Below are positions 1-8,192 of a stretch of 64,000 nt of DNA, piece by piece. The DNA is from Bacteriovoracaceae bacterium UBA3083 (GTDB lineage: Bacteria > Bdellovibrionota > Bacteriovoracia > Bacteriovoracales > Bacteriovoracaceae). The first letter of the stretch is position 1; each line of letters begins with the position of its first letter. The translations under genes and the position numbers were made by a program. The notes under the pieces were generated by a model. The model was given only the letters and a program-made list of their open reading frames with translations. It made no database searches and was not told the DNA's origin. The DNA is taken from assembly GCA_002366565.1 (NCBI GenBank), contig DFBJ01000012.1, positions 558,001 to 622,000 of the forward strand, given 5' to 3'.

Positions 1-555
1 TACAAGAAATACTTAGCACTTGCAGAGTTAATGAAACTATCTAATGACCAAATTCTAAAAAAGATCGAGTCATCAGTAACAAAAAGCTCATTCTTCTCAC
101 CTACCGTAGCAAACAAGCAACTTATGCAAGCTGGTATAATTAGAGGAATTGATGAAACAATGAGAATTAACAAGCACTATGATCTAAGTGGAAGTGGACT
201 TAGTAGAGACAAAGATATTGCGAATCTATTGAAAGATGACAAATCTCTTTTTCATAATAAACTTGGAGACTTAGTTGACGGAAAAGCTAAAGATAAAAAT
301 ATTTCGCTATTTCTTTTTGCACACGATTTCTACTATACTATGAGAAATGCTCTTAAGTCTTACTCTCCAATTGAAGACAGAGTTAAATTTGCAATACAAA
401 ATAGAATGTTTGGTGCATTATTTATCTCTGCAGCATTAAAAGATGTTGATAAGAGTTACAAAGCATTAAAGAAATACGATAAGAATCTTTATAAAAGAGT
501 CTCAAATAGCAAAGGTATGCATGCTCCTTTTAAAATGGCACCAGAAAGAGATTAA
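1..555 (+). CDS. hypothetical protein, probably 5'-truncated by the window edge
   Basis: The reading frame is open from base 1 (beginning YKKYLALAEL before the first Met at base 31), so the gene probably starts upstream of the window. The visible part is helical, Lys- and Ser-rich, with no signal peptide, membrane segment or motif that I recognise. Its 3' end overlaps the start of the next gene (a small subtilase), which suggests co-transcription and translational coupling. It could instead be a complete 174-aa protein from base 31, but no Shine-Dalgarno site is seen there. Function unknown. Confidence 0.6.
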   Translation, partial: YKKYLALAELMKLSNDQILKKIESSVTKSSFFSPTVANKQLMQAGIIRGIDETMRINKHYDLSGSGLSRDKDIANLLKDDKSLFHNKLGDLVDGKAKDKNISLFLFAHDFYYTMRNALKSYSPIEDRVKFAIQNRMFGALFISAALKDVDKSYKALKKYDKNLYKRVSNSKGMHAPFKMAPERD

Positions 556-1342
556 AACTATATTCATGGGGGGATTAATATCCCTCCTATTTTTTTCTCA
601 TCATGCTTTTGCTTCTCCTTTAAAAATTGCAATTCTAGATACCGGCTTCTGCTTAGACAAATTAAGTCCCTCAAAAAACATAACTATCCATAAGAGTATA
701 GATTTAACAAAGAGTAATAACTTTAAATGTAGTACTTTAAAGAGAAGTGATAGAAGGCTTCACGGGAATTGGGTTCTTACACAATTTCTAAAAGAGATAA
801 AAAATAAAGCGCCAATAGAAATCACTCCATTTATTGTTTTTGATAAAAATGCAAAGCAGGACTCTAAGTCATGGATTGAGGCATTTAAAAGACAAGAAGA
901 ATTCAACTTATTTATAATTGCTGCAGGGATTAGAGAAATAAAGAAGTTAGAATCTGTGATAATTAAAACCCCTATCTTTGTTGCTGGTGCGACCATAGGT
1001 AGAGGAATTAGTTACAAGACTATCCTTTGGCCTCAGAATCAATTTAAAAATCCGTTTGTCTATACAATAGGGAGTTACTCTGAACCTGTCGATGAGTTGC
1101 CTGCAAGGCCTGACTACACACTTATAAATCCTTCACAAATGAAATTTTTCTTTTCTGCAGGAAGTGCTAAAACTAGCTTTAATGGATCTTCTTTGGCCAC
1201 AGCAACTGCAGCAGCGAGATCAGTGAATCACTGCTACAAAAGCTTCATAAAAAAGAAAGGTCTAGAGGATTGCCTTAAAGCGAACTCCAAAACAATTAAT
1301 ATTCTCAATGACACTGAAAAAATTAAAATTACAACTTTCTAA
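521..1342 (+). CDS. small secreted subtilisin-like (S8) protease or protease-like protein
   Basis: The sequence has the order of an S8 peptidase: an Asp motif ILDTG (D40), a His motif LHGNWV (H81) and a Ser motif NGSSLATATAAA (S224). A signal peptide fits residues 1-31, with Lys residues, a hydrophobic core and an AFA cleavage site. An internal ATG at 566 would also give a signal peptide but lacks the basic n-region; AAAGG lies just before the 521 start. At 273 aa it is close to a bare catalytic domain. The residue after AAG, normally the oxyanion-hole Asn, is Ile here (AAGI, residues 134-137), so activity is uncertain. The start overlaps the preceding gene by 35 bases. It probably acts in the periplasm or outside the cell. 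Confidence 0.75.
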   Translation: MLLLKWHQKEIKTIFMGGLISLLFFSHHAFASPLKIAILDTGFCLDKLSPSKNITIHKSIDLTKSNNFKCSTLKRSDRRLHGNWVLTQFLKEIKNKAPIEITPFIVFDKNAKQDSKSWIEAFKRQEEFNLFIIAAGIREIKKLESVIIKTPIFVAGATIGRGISYKTILWPQNQFKNPFVYTIGSYSEPVDELPARPDYTLINPSQMKFFFSAGSAKTSFNGSSLATATAAARSVNHCYKSFIKKKGLEDCLKANSKTINILNDTEKIKITTF

Positions 1343-1350
1343 ACTTTAAA

Positions 1351-1758
1351 TTACTCTTCTTGCCCGATTGCTTTCATCCACTCATCTGTTGGTGGAATAA
1401 GCTTTCTCTTGCTCAAATCAAAAAGTCCAAAAGCTATAATCATCTTAGAAGCAACAGTTCCATCACTCTTTATCATACTCTGCTCCATCTCCATAACGAG
1501 GGCATTTTTCATTCCGAGTACTTTTGAGTGAATAGTAATTTCCTCTCTATTTTTAAGTTCTGCAGTAAATTTGATATTTAATTCTAGAACTACTGGACCG
1601 ACTTTCTTTTCTTGGATCTCGCTTAGTCCAAAACCACCTTTTGTAATAAAGTCCCATCTCGCCTCTTCATAGAGAGCAAGGTAAATAGCATTATTAACAT
1701 GTCCAAATGTATCAAGATGCTTTTCCAAGATTGTTACAGGGTATTCGAAAGAAATCAT
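1351..1758 (-). CDS. hotdog-fold acyl-CoA thioesterase (4HBT/YbgC-FadM type)
   Basis: A 135-aa single hotdog domain with the family signature near the N-terminus: D16-T-F-G-H20-V-N22-N23-A-I-Y. In this family the Asp acts in hydrolysis of the acyl-CoA thioester. Length is typical. It is cytosolic, with no signal peptide. It sits alone on the minus strand, convergent with the small subtilase gene eight bases away. The substrate (short-chain, hydroxybenzoyl or fatty acyl-CoA) cannot be told from sequence. Confidence 0.88.
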   Translation of the reverse strand: MISFEYPVTILEKHLDTFGHVNNAIYLALYEEARWDFITKGGFGLSEIQEKKVGPVVLELNIKFTAELKNREEITIHSKVLGMKNALVMEMEQSMIKSDGTVASKMIIAFGLFDLSKRKLIPPTDEWMKAIGQEE

Positions 1759-1939
1759 ATAATTAGTCCTAGTCCCTTTATAATGGCAACTAATGTTGTC
1801 ACATAGTTTTTAAAGTAGTTACCTCTTATGATCTTTTAATTTATGTAAAATGTAAATCATTTCAAGTATTTGTCTAGTTTTTTAGCTTAAATTTAACAAC
1901 ACTATTCAAGAATCTCTAAGATATAACCGACAAGTTTCG

Positions 1940-1945
1940 TATAAT
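1940..1945 (+). promoter_or_regulatory. candidate -10 element upstream of the 712-aa exoprotein gene
   Basis: A perfect TATAAT lies 32 bases before the ATG at 1978, at a plausible leader distance. No convincing -35 hexamer is seen about 17 bases upstream. The 220 bases between the thioesterase gene and this one are AT-rich and otherwise show nothing distinctive. Confidence 0.4.
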
Positions 1946-1977
1946 ATACCAAGGTATAAACTTAACTGGTTAGAACT

Positions 1978-4116
1978 ATGAAAAAACAAACTCAAAAGTA
2001 TTTTCTCGCACCTGCACTCTTTTTATTAACGGGTCTCTTTACCCATTCTTATGGTAACACTGACATTCTCGAGCTCCCTTCAGGAGTCACAAGTGCTCCA
2101 AAAAATATTAAAAATGAGCTTTATGGACCAGAGATTACTTCATGCCAAGCAATGTCAGGAGAAGGCTGGAAATCGAATAAACCAGACTTTAATGAATACG
2201 CTAAAAGAGAAATTAAAGATGCCACGCTTGAGTTCAATAAAAATATTACAGAAGTTGCGCCCAGCCTTTCTTCTTTCTTAGGGGATCTAAAGATTTCTCA
2301 GTTTATAAATCTAGATTCGTATCAAGTTATAAGTGATGGGTATATAATAGTAAAAGATCCTGACCAATCAAATTCAATGGGCGCAGGATTCTTCATTTTG
2401 AAAAAAGATGTTCGTGCTGATGAACAATACTTTGTTGATGATAAAAATCCATCAGGAAAAAGTTGTCAAGACAACAATTTAGGACTTGAGTGCTATGAAG
2501 CATTAGAAGGTGCTTTTTCTGCATTATCGAAAAGTTATAAGTTTATCTCTGAAAAAGAAGTCGTTAACCTTTTAAAAAAATTAGATACAATTATTGGAAT
2601 CTATAAGAATAAATATCATTCAGTAATTGAAGATGTTGCAAAGTGTTCAGCTCTTTACTCCGTTGTTTCAAATGGTCCTTCAAAAAGAGAAATGGATCTA
2701 TCTGAATATAACAAGAGTCAAGAATCTAAATCTTATGATGGAGCACTAAAGTGCTCAAGTCTTGGATATGAAACTCAAGACTATAAAGCATGTGCAGAAG
2801 CTGTAACATATTACGACGCTGTATTTATTGGAAGAAAAGCTGTTGAAACAGCTCAAAGTTTTCAGTACATGGATAAATCCATGGATATTCAAACCGAAAT
2901 GGCACAGAATGCTCAAACAGATGCTACTGCCGGACTAAAGGCACAAAAAGCAGATATTCAACAAAAAGCAGATTTGGCAAGAACAAGAGCTGCGACTGAA
3001 ACAGCTGCTGTTGGTGCTCTTTGGATGGCAATGCAACAAATCCCTACTATAGATGAATTGCACAAAGAATGCGAAAGCAGAATAGAAAGTGCTAACAACT
3101 TAGAAGATTTCAGTAACAATTTAACACAACTTTATACAAGTGCCGTACACAATAAAATTGGCCTTGAAGACAATGGAATATCTGAAGAGCTTCTAAGTAG
3201 TATTTCTACAGCATGCGCTACCTATGTAAGAAATACAGAAAGCACAGCAACTCACTCTCTAATTCAAAACGGGGGAGCAAAGGATATCGTTCAACAAGCT
3301 CTTATTGATGCAGGAGTGAATATCGCAACGACACTTGGAACCGCAGAAATTTTAGATAAACAAGCTAGTCGTGTTGGAGATGCTATCAAACTAGTGGATG
3401 ATTACGATCCAGAATCTCTAGCATATGACTCTGAAGATTTATTAGCGACAGAGTGTCAGGTGAATCCTGGATCAGAAAACTGTGTCAGCGCTCAGTATGA
3501 AAGAGGCGTTGACTATTATAACGATGGAATAAATGTTGAAGGAATGCAATTTGCCACTTCAGACTCCACTCTTCCAATAGATGAGTACGATAGAAATACT
3601 GATGCTGTTTCTGATAGTACAGATAGATCAAATACAGTTGGTGGAATTGGAGCAACTGTAAATCCAGTTGATAAAGGAAGTGGACTTGCAGACTCTCCAA
3701 TAGGAGCAGCATCTGTATCTTCAACAGGTTCAAATGGAATAGGCTCTGGCGGAGGCGGCAGAGGCGGTGGTGGCGGCGGTGCTTCTGCACCAGCAAATGG
3801 ATCGGCCAGTACAGGAGGACAAGGTGCAAGCAAGCCATATGTGGGTAGCTCAAAGAAACTTAGCTATTCTTCTAGTGGTAGTGGCCTAAGCTTTAGCTCT
3901 GGCTCAACAAGAACTACTAAGAAGTCTAAGGCAGAGAACCCATTCTCTAAGTTATTTGGTAAAAAGACTGCAAAAACAGATGGCGTTCTAAACTTTAGAG
4001 GAGTTGCCTCTGACGTAGGATCAAAGAATGGATCTATCTTTCAAATGATTTCAAAGAGATACTCTGCAGTCAGTAAAGATAAGAGATTAGAAGAGTATCA
4101 AAAAGTGAATAAATAG
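1978..4116 (+). CDS. large secreted protein with Gly-rich C-terminal segment
   Basis: 712 aa with an N-terminal signal peptide (basic MKKQTQK, hydrophobic core, cleavage near residue 26). The first 550 residues are mostly helical and contain about a dozen scattered Cys, suggesting periplasmic or extracellular disulfides. An Ala/Gln/Lys-rich likely coiled coil lies around residues 300-350. Around residues 588-606 comes a Gly-rich linker (runs of four and six Gly around one Arg), followed by a Ser-rich and then basic C-terminus. I recognise no catalytic domain. The gene stands alone, with the next gene 90 bases downstream. The architecture would suit a surface or secreted structural protein, but that is inference only. 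Confidence 0.75.
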   Translation: MKKQTQKYFLAPALFLLTGLFTHSYGNTDILELPSGVTSAPKNIKNELYGPEITSCQAMSGEGWKSNKPDFNEYAKREIKDATLEFNKNITEVAPSLSSFLGDLKISQFINLDSYQVISDGYIIVKDPDQSNSMGAGFFILKKDVRADEQYFVDDKNPSGKSCQDNNLGLECYEALEGAFSALSKSYKFISEKEVVNLLKKLDTIIGIYKNKYHSVIEDVAKCSALYSVVSNGPSKREMDLSEYNKSQESKSYDGALKCSSLGYETQDYKACAEAVTYYDAVFIGRKAVETAQSFQYMDKSMDIQTEMAQNAQTDATAGLKAQKADIQQKADLARTRAATETAAVGALWMAMQQIPTIDELHKECESRIESANNLEDFSNNLTQLYTSAVHNKIGLEDNGISEELLSSISTACATYVRNTESTATHSLIQNGGAKDIVQQALIDAGVNIATTLGTAEILDKQASRVGDAIKLVDDYDPESLAYDSEDLLATECQVNPGSENCVSAQYERGVDYYNDGINVEGMQFATSDSTLPIDEYDRNTDAVSDSTDRSNTVGGIGATVNPVDKGSGLADSPIGAASVSSTGSNGIGSGGGGRGGGGGGASAPANGSASTGGQGASKPYVGSSKKLSYSSSGSGLSFSSGSTRTTKKSKAENPFSKLFGKKTAKTDGVLNFRGVASDVGSKNGSIFQMISKRYSAVSKDKRLEEYQKVNK

Positions 4117-4161
4117 ATCTAATATACTGTAATTAATACAAAACATACGCCAAGCGTCATT

Positions 4162-4198
4162 CTCCTGTGGTATAACTATCGAGTTAAAATCACAGGAG
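4162..4198 (+). promoter_or_regulatory. inverted repeat whose right arm contains the ribosome-binding site
   Basis: CTCCTGTG (4162-4169) and CACAGGAG (4191-4198) are perfect 8-base complements separated by 21 bases. The right arm holds the AGGAG Shine-Dalgarno sequence for the ATG at 4206. If both arms are transcribed, the hairpin would hide the ribosome-binding site. A TATAAC box at 4171-4176 in the loop could instead be the -10 element, in which case the left arm is not transcribed. Confidence 0.35.
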
Positions 4199-4205
4199 CC
4201 TCTAA

Positions 4206-5135
4206 ATGAATAGAAAAGCAATCATCTTTGCAACATTACTAGCGTTAACAAATGTCTACGCTTCAGAGATAGATCCATTCAACAATAGATCTGTCCCTTT
4301 AAAGGACTCCCTTCCATCAGTAAACCTGAAAGCAAACACCTTATTACAGGATGCACTTAAAGAGTTGAATGAGAAGAATCATAAGTGTTCAGAAAAAAAG
4401 CTCTATAAGAAAATGAGAAAAGTATTTAGAAACCAATATACTTCTAAGTTTGGAAAGTGGATTGTTAAAACTGATGAGCTTGATAAAATGACAACATACA
4501 CAAGTGAATCAATCTATAAAGAATTCAAATGGTACCAAGCGGTAATTCCTGGTCTATGGGCTAAAATCAACGACCCTGCAGGACAAATAATCAATGTTGG
4601 AGGAGTCTACGTAGGGACTGATAAGTTTGAACACTTCTCTGGCTCTGGCTTCCTATACTTCAAAAAGTTTTACTTAAAAGGAAAGACTTTAGAAGACGCT
4701 ATGAATATTGGTTATAGGGCAGAAACAGGAATTATGGGTGCAACGATGACGGGAGTTATGAGTTATGCTGACATGGTTGCAAACTTTAACGGAATGCGTT
4801 TCTGGAATACAGTGCTTGGCAAGAATGTAGATATTCTTACAAAGGAAGAAGTATCCCCTTACCTTTCTTGTGTTGATGGGAAGTGGGAACAACAAAGAGA
4901 GATAGATTTTAGTGAATATATTGACCAAACTTGGGATGAAGGAATCAACTGTTCTTGGATGAGAACAGAGAGTTTACTGAGAAAAGTAAAAGATAGAATT
5001 CAAGAATATAATGACAAGACTGGTGAGAATCTAAGCTGTCCTCTGAACTCAGAGCTACTTGAGAGAGATGGTGAGAAATATAAAGACCTTCCAATCCAAA
5101 TAATCAACTACGATGGGCTTCAGGCCTTAAAGTAA
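4206..5135 (+). CDS. exported hypothetical protein with a conserved YfiM/DUF2279-like core
   Basis: 309 aa with a signal peptide (MNRKAIIFATLLALTNVYA, cleavage after YA). The middle (about residues 130-200) contains VGTDKFEHF followed by a Gly-rich hydrophobic stretch and an invariant-looking GxMGATMTGVMSYADM segment. The DK-x-x-H pattern followed by membrane-like helices recalls the YfiM/DUF2279 lipoprotein family, but there is no lipobox and the resemblance is partial. The C-terminal third has several Cys. A clear intrinsic terminator follows, so it is probably monocistronic. Function unknown; expected in the periplasm or outer envelope. Confidence 0.65.
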   Translation: MNRKAIIFATLLALTNVYASEIDPFNNRSVPLKDSLPSVNLKANTLLQDALKELNEKNHKCSEKKLYKKMRKVFRNQYTSKFGKWIVKTDELDKMTTYTSESIYKEFKWYQAVIPGLWAKINDPAGQIINVGGVYVGTDKFEHFSGSGFLYFKKFYLKGKTLEDAMNIGYRAETGIMGATMTGVMSYADMVANFNGMRFWNTVLGKNVDILTKEEVSPYLSCVDGKWEQQREIDFSEYIDQTWDEGINCSWMRTESLLRKVKDRIQEYNDKTGENLSCPLNSELLERDGEKYKDLPIQIINYDGLQALK

Positions 5136-5145
5136 ACAAGAGACT

Positions 5146-5172
5146 AGGGCCAATTAAGGCCCTTCTTTTTTT
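5146..5172 (+). terminator. rho-independent terminator after the 309-aa exported protein
   Basis: AGGGCC (5146-5151), loop AATTAA, GGCCCT (5158-5163), followed directly by a T-rich tract (TCTTTTTTT). It lies 10 bases after the stop codon. Confidence 0.85.
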
Positions 5173-5277
5173 CATGGTGCCATTCAGCCTTCTAGATTAC
5201 AGACACTTACATTCAAACAAATTGGCATAACTCTTGTAGTTATAAACTCATTATCCATTGTTTAAAGGAGTCAAACA

Positions 5278-5412
5278 ATGAAGAGGAATGATTACAGAAT
5301 AAAGGCTAAAGTAAAATCAGTAAATTGGAAGCTTCCAATAGGACTGGTTTCTTTAAAACTATTTACATATTGGGCACTTACGATGGGTGACTGGCTTGTA
5401 AAAATAAGCTAA
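5278..5412 (+). CDS. 44-aa basic, membrane-associated miniprotein
   Basis: An ORF of 44 codons starts at an ATG preceded by AAAGGAG with eight-base spacing, as good a ribosome-binding site as any in the window. The product has a basic N-terminus (MKRNDYRIKAKVK) and one hydrophobic segment (about residues 20-41) rich in Leu and Trp. It lies between a strong terminator and the TPR gene, so it has its own transcription unit. No homologue is recognised. The strong SD plus amphipathic basic/hydrophobic layout supports a real gene, but conservation could not be tested. Confidence 0.55.
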   Translation: MKRNDYRIKAKVKSVNWKLPIGLVSLKLFTYWALTMGDWLVKIS

Positions 5413-5476
5413 ACATCAATGACTTCGGTTGCCAATGTCCTTAGTAAACGTATAGCATGGTCAAAGGAATGACGGT

Positions 5477-6787
5477 TTGAAAGAGAATAAAGGAAAACAA
5501 ATTTTGATGGAAGAAAACATTAGAAACCTATTAACGAGTGAACTGCATTGTGTATGGTCATATTTTGAAAGACTAACTCATGCAATAACTGATCTATCAA
5601 AAATTGAGCAGCTACCTGAGTCTAAAGAGCTTACTCAAAAAATGAATTTTGATATAGTTGAACTTTTAGAAGTTCACGTATTTTCAAAAGAGTTTATTAA
5701 TGAAAATGTGAAAAGCGTTTCTTTAAGAGAACTTAAATATAAGTGCAAAGATACAACAGAGCTACTTGAGAGAATGATTCGTCTCGACTTAAATAGCGAC
5801 AAGACTTTAGATACAACTGTTAACTTCATCAACCTACTCTATGAGTATGCGTATGAGTGGCATAATCTTCTTTCAGACTTTTCAGAATTAAGTATTCAAT
5901 TACCAAGAGTAAACCTGATTGAAGCAATTGTTTCTACACCAAAACATCTTATGCAATTAGATGAAGAGATTAATGCTTCCTTAAAAGAAGAAACGGAAGA
6001 GCTTCTAGAAACTGAACCAAGAGTTCATAGTAGTGGTTTCTCAATCATTGATGGCGGTGCTCAAGTAGATGTCGAGTTCATGGATGATGAAGACCTAGAT
6101 GAAGATGATGACGAAGGTGAAGATACTTTAGAAGATAAAGTTATCCCGTTATTTAAACTTAGCAAAGAAAATATCATTCGTTTCCAAGGAGCCGGTCTCG
6201 GTTCAATTGGAAGTTTAGAATGGCAAAGAGATAAAAAGTACGACAAGTTACTACATGATGGTCACGAAGCCGTATTTGAAAAAGACTTTGATATTGCGTT
6301 AGAGAAATTTACAAAAGCATTAAACTATAAAGAGACTGCAGAAGTTCTAACTTTAATCGGTTGGGTTCACTCACTTGAAGGAAGACTTGATAAAGCTAAG
6401 TCTTATTGTCTAAAAGCAATTCAAAGTGATGCAGACTATGGGCCTCCATATAATGACCTTGGGACTTACCTACTAACTGAAGGTCAGTTAGAAGAGAGTT
6501 TAAAATGGTTTGAGATGGCGAAGAAGGCCATTAATTATCAAAATAGAGAGTATCCATATATCAACTCTGGTAGAGCTTATATGAGTTCAAAGAACCTTCC
6601 AAAGGCGCTTGAGGAATTCTCTAAGGCACTAACATTAGCTCCTTACCATGAAGAGCTTCATGCAACAGTTGAAAGGCTTAAAAAGTCTATTCACTCAGCA
6701 TCAACAACTAATGATGAATTCAAAGTTAATTGGCAGGGAACTGCTGAAGCAGAAAATTCAGATTTAGACGACTCTCCTATCAATTAA
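5477..6787 (+). CDS. TPR-repeat protein with an acidic linker
   Basis: 436 aa, cytosolic by absence of a signal peptide. The N-terminal 190 residues are helical. Residues about 200-220 are an Asp/Glu run (DDEDLDEDDDEGED), and residues about 265-400 form several tetratricopeptide repeats with the usual Ala, Gly and Pro positions (for example GWVHSLEGRLDKAKSYCLKA). TPRs bind other proteins. The start is a TTG at 5477, chosen because AAAGGAA lies seven bases before it; the in-frame ATG at 5507 has only a poorly spaced site. The Nif3-family gene follows 42 bases downstream and may be in the same operon. Confidence 0.8.
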   Translation: MKENKGKQILMEENIRNLLTSELHCVWSYFERLTHAITDLSKIEQLPESKELTQKMNFDIVELLEVHVFSKEFINENVKSVSLRELKYKCKDTTELLERMIRLDLNSDKTLDTTVNFINLLYEYAYEWHNLLSDFSELSIQLPRVNLIEAIVSTPKHLMQLDEEINASLKEETEELLETEPRVHSSGFSIIDGGAQVDVEFMDDEDLDEDDDEGEDTLEDKVIPLFKLSKENIIRFQGAGLGSIGSLEWQRDKKYDKLLHDGHEAVFEKDFDIALEKFTKALNYKETAEVLTLIGWVHSLEGRLDKAKSYCLKAIQSDADYGPPYNDLGTYLLTEGQLEESLKWFEMAKKAINYQNREYPYINSGRAYMSSKNLPKALEEFSKALTLAPYHEELHATVERLKKSIHSASTTNDEFKVNWQGTAEAENSDLDDSPIN

Positions 6788-6829
6788 TGATATAATTGCT
6801 GACATAATTAATTTTTAAAAAGGTTAAAT

Positions 6830-7600
6830 ATGTCAGCGACTAAAAGAAAAGATCTCGAAAAATTTCTAAATAATCTATTAAATATTTACGACTTCCAAGA
6901 CTATGGGCCTAACGGTTTACAGATCGAAGGTAGTGATGAAATAAAGAAAGTTGCTTTTGCAGTTTCAGCAACAAAGCATTCTATCAATGAATCAGTAAAG
7001 GCCGGAGCAGATGCTCTTATAGTTCACCACGGACTTTTCTGGAAATTTCATGGTGTCAGGACTTTGAAAGGTCCCTTTGCTAAGAGAGTTTTTCCACTAA
7101 TAAAAAATGATATCAACCTCTTCGGCTACCATCTACCTTTAGACGCACACCTTGAAGTCGGTAATGCAGCAGGTATTTCAAAGCACTTGGAAATGACTGA
7201 TATTAAGCCATTTGGTGACTACAAAGGCTCACCTACTGGATTAAAAGGAAAACTGCCAAAAGAGATGAAGAGAGAAGAGCTTGCTAAGGTACTAGAGACC
7301 CTACTCAATCATAAAGTGATTTTTTCAACACCAGAAGATCAAGAATCAATAAAGTCCCTTGCCATTATAACTGGCGGGGCCAATAGCGAGTGGTCACAGG
7401 CGATGAGAGAAGGCGTTGATGCTTACCTCACAGGAGAGATGAGTGAGCACGACTGGCATGAAAGTGCGGAAGCTGGTGTAACAATGTTTGCAGGCGGACA
7501 CAATGCAACAGAACAATTTGGAGTTCAGCAATTGATGGAGAGCGTAGAGAAGAAATTCTCGCTAGAGTGCTTTTTCATAGATAGCGAAAACCCAGCATAA
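6830..7600 (+). CDS. Nif3/YbgI-family dinuclear metal-binding protein
   Basis: 256 aa, the usual length for the compact Nif3 form without the central PII-like insertion. The expected metal ligands are in place: HH at 66-67 (IVHHGLFW), H101 and D105 (GYHLPLDAH), and H224/E228 (GGHNATEQFG). The YGPNGLQIEG N-terminal signature is also present. Family members are often labelled GTP cyclohydrolase I type 2, but the physiological reaction is generally unsettled. Cytosolic. SD AAAAAGG precedes the ATG. Confidence 0.93.
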   Translation: MSATKRKDLEKFLNNLLNIYDFQDYGPNGLQIEGSDEIKKVAFAVSATKHSINESVKAGADALIVHHGLFWKFHGVRTLKGPFAKRVFPLIKNDINLFGYHLPLDAHLEVGNAAGISKHLEMTDIKPFGDYKGSPTGLKGKLPKEMKREELAKVLETLLNHKVIFSTPEDQESIKSLAIITGGANSEWSQAMREGVDAYLTGEMSEHDWHESAEAGVTMFAGGHNATEQFGVQQLMESVEKKFSLECFFIDSENPA

Positions 7601-7608
7601 GTAGTTAT

Positions 7609-7626
7609 GGAGCCTTTACTGGCTCC
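7609..7626 (+). terminator. probable terminator after the Nif3-family gene
   Basis: GGAGCC (7609-7614) and GGCTCC (7621-7626) form a 6-bp stem with a TTTACT loop, followed by TTCTACTTC. The T-tract is short, so termination may be partial. Confidence 0.55.
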
Positions 7627-7736
7627 TTCTACTTCAACCTTGTATAAAACTCACTATTTCAAAAAACTAATAAATATTTGTTTAAAAAACGTTACATTAA
7701 GATTATAAACGCCCCAGGTATTAACGAGGGATTTAT

Positions 7737-8192
7737 ATGAAAAACGTGGTGGCCATTCTTGTATTACTCTTATCTCTATCTACAAAGGCCAGCATAGCTT
7801 TCACAGTAGAAGGAGAGCTGCAAGTAAACCTAGGTGAAGATAGTGACTTAGCTCAATTTATTCTCTCTAGTAATGGAAGAAGAGTAAAGGTGACAAATGT
7901 AGATCATAAGATTTCAGGCTGTCGTACAGGTCTATATGAAATCGTTAACAACTATTATCCTGAAGATACTTACTCCCTTTTAGAAGTATATGCATGCTAC
8001 GAAGAGCTTAAAGGTGAATCAAAAATTTGTCCTGAGATCTATCAACCAGTGTGTGGAGTTGCACCTCAGGAGCAATGTCAAAGTGACTCTTGTACACAAG
8101 TACTCCCTACTCCTAGGACTTATGAGAATTATTGTGTCCTTCATAATGCTAGCGCAAACTTTGTTGCACTAGGCGAATGTGATCAGAATTAA
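7737..8192 (+). CDS. secreted Cys-rich protein with a Kazal-like domain
   Basis: 151 aa with a signal peptide (residues 1-19, cleavage near TKA). The C-terminal half (residues 98-148) follows the Kazal serine-protease-inhibitor pattern: C98-P-x4-P-V-C106-G, then the hallmark T128-Y-x-N-x-C133 with a following Ala-rich helix and final C148. Two further Cys (114, 119) and two N-terminal Cys (62, 87) give eight, an even number for disulfides. In Kazal inhibitors the loop just before the second conserved Cys contacts the protease. Several secreted subtilases are encoded in this window, so protection from the cell's own or prey proteases is a possible role (inference). It is convergent with the CpaF gene, with ends overlapping by four bases. 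Confidence 0.72.
   Translation: MKNVVAILVLLLSLSTKASIAFTVEGELQVNLGEDSDLAQFILSSNGRRVKVTNVDHKISGCRTGLYEIVNNYYPEDTYSLLEVYACYEELKGESKICPEIYQPVCGVAPQEQCQSDSCTQVLPTPRTYENYCVLHNASANFVALGECDQN

Noticed and set aside
3485..3853. Long minus-strand open frames opposite the Gly-rich part of the 712-aa gene
   Set aside because: They are Pro- or Leu/His-rich reverse readings of a Gly-rich coding segment, with no SD and no plausible protein; the plus-strand gene explains the region.
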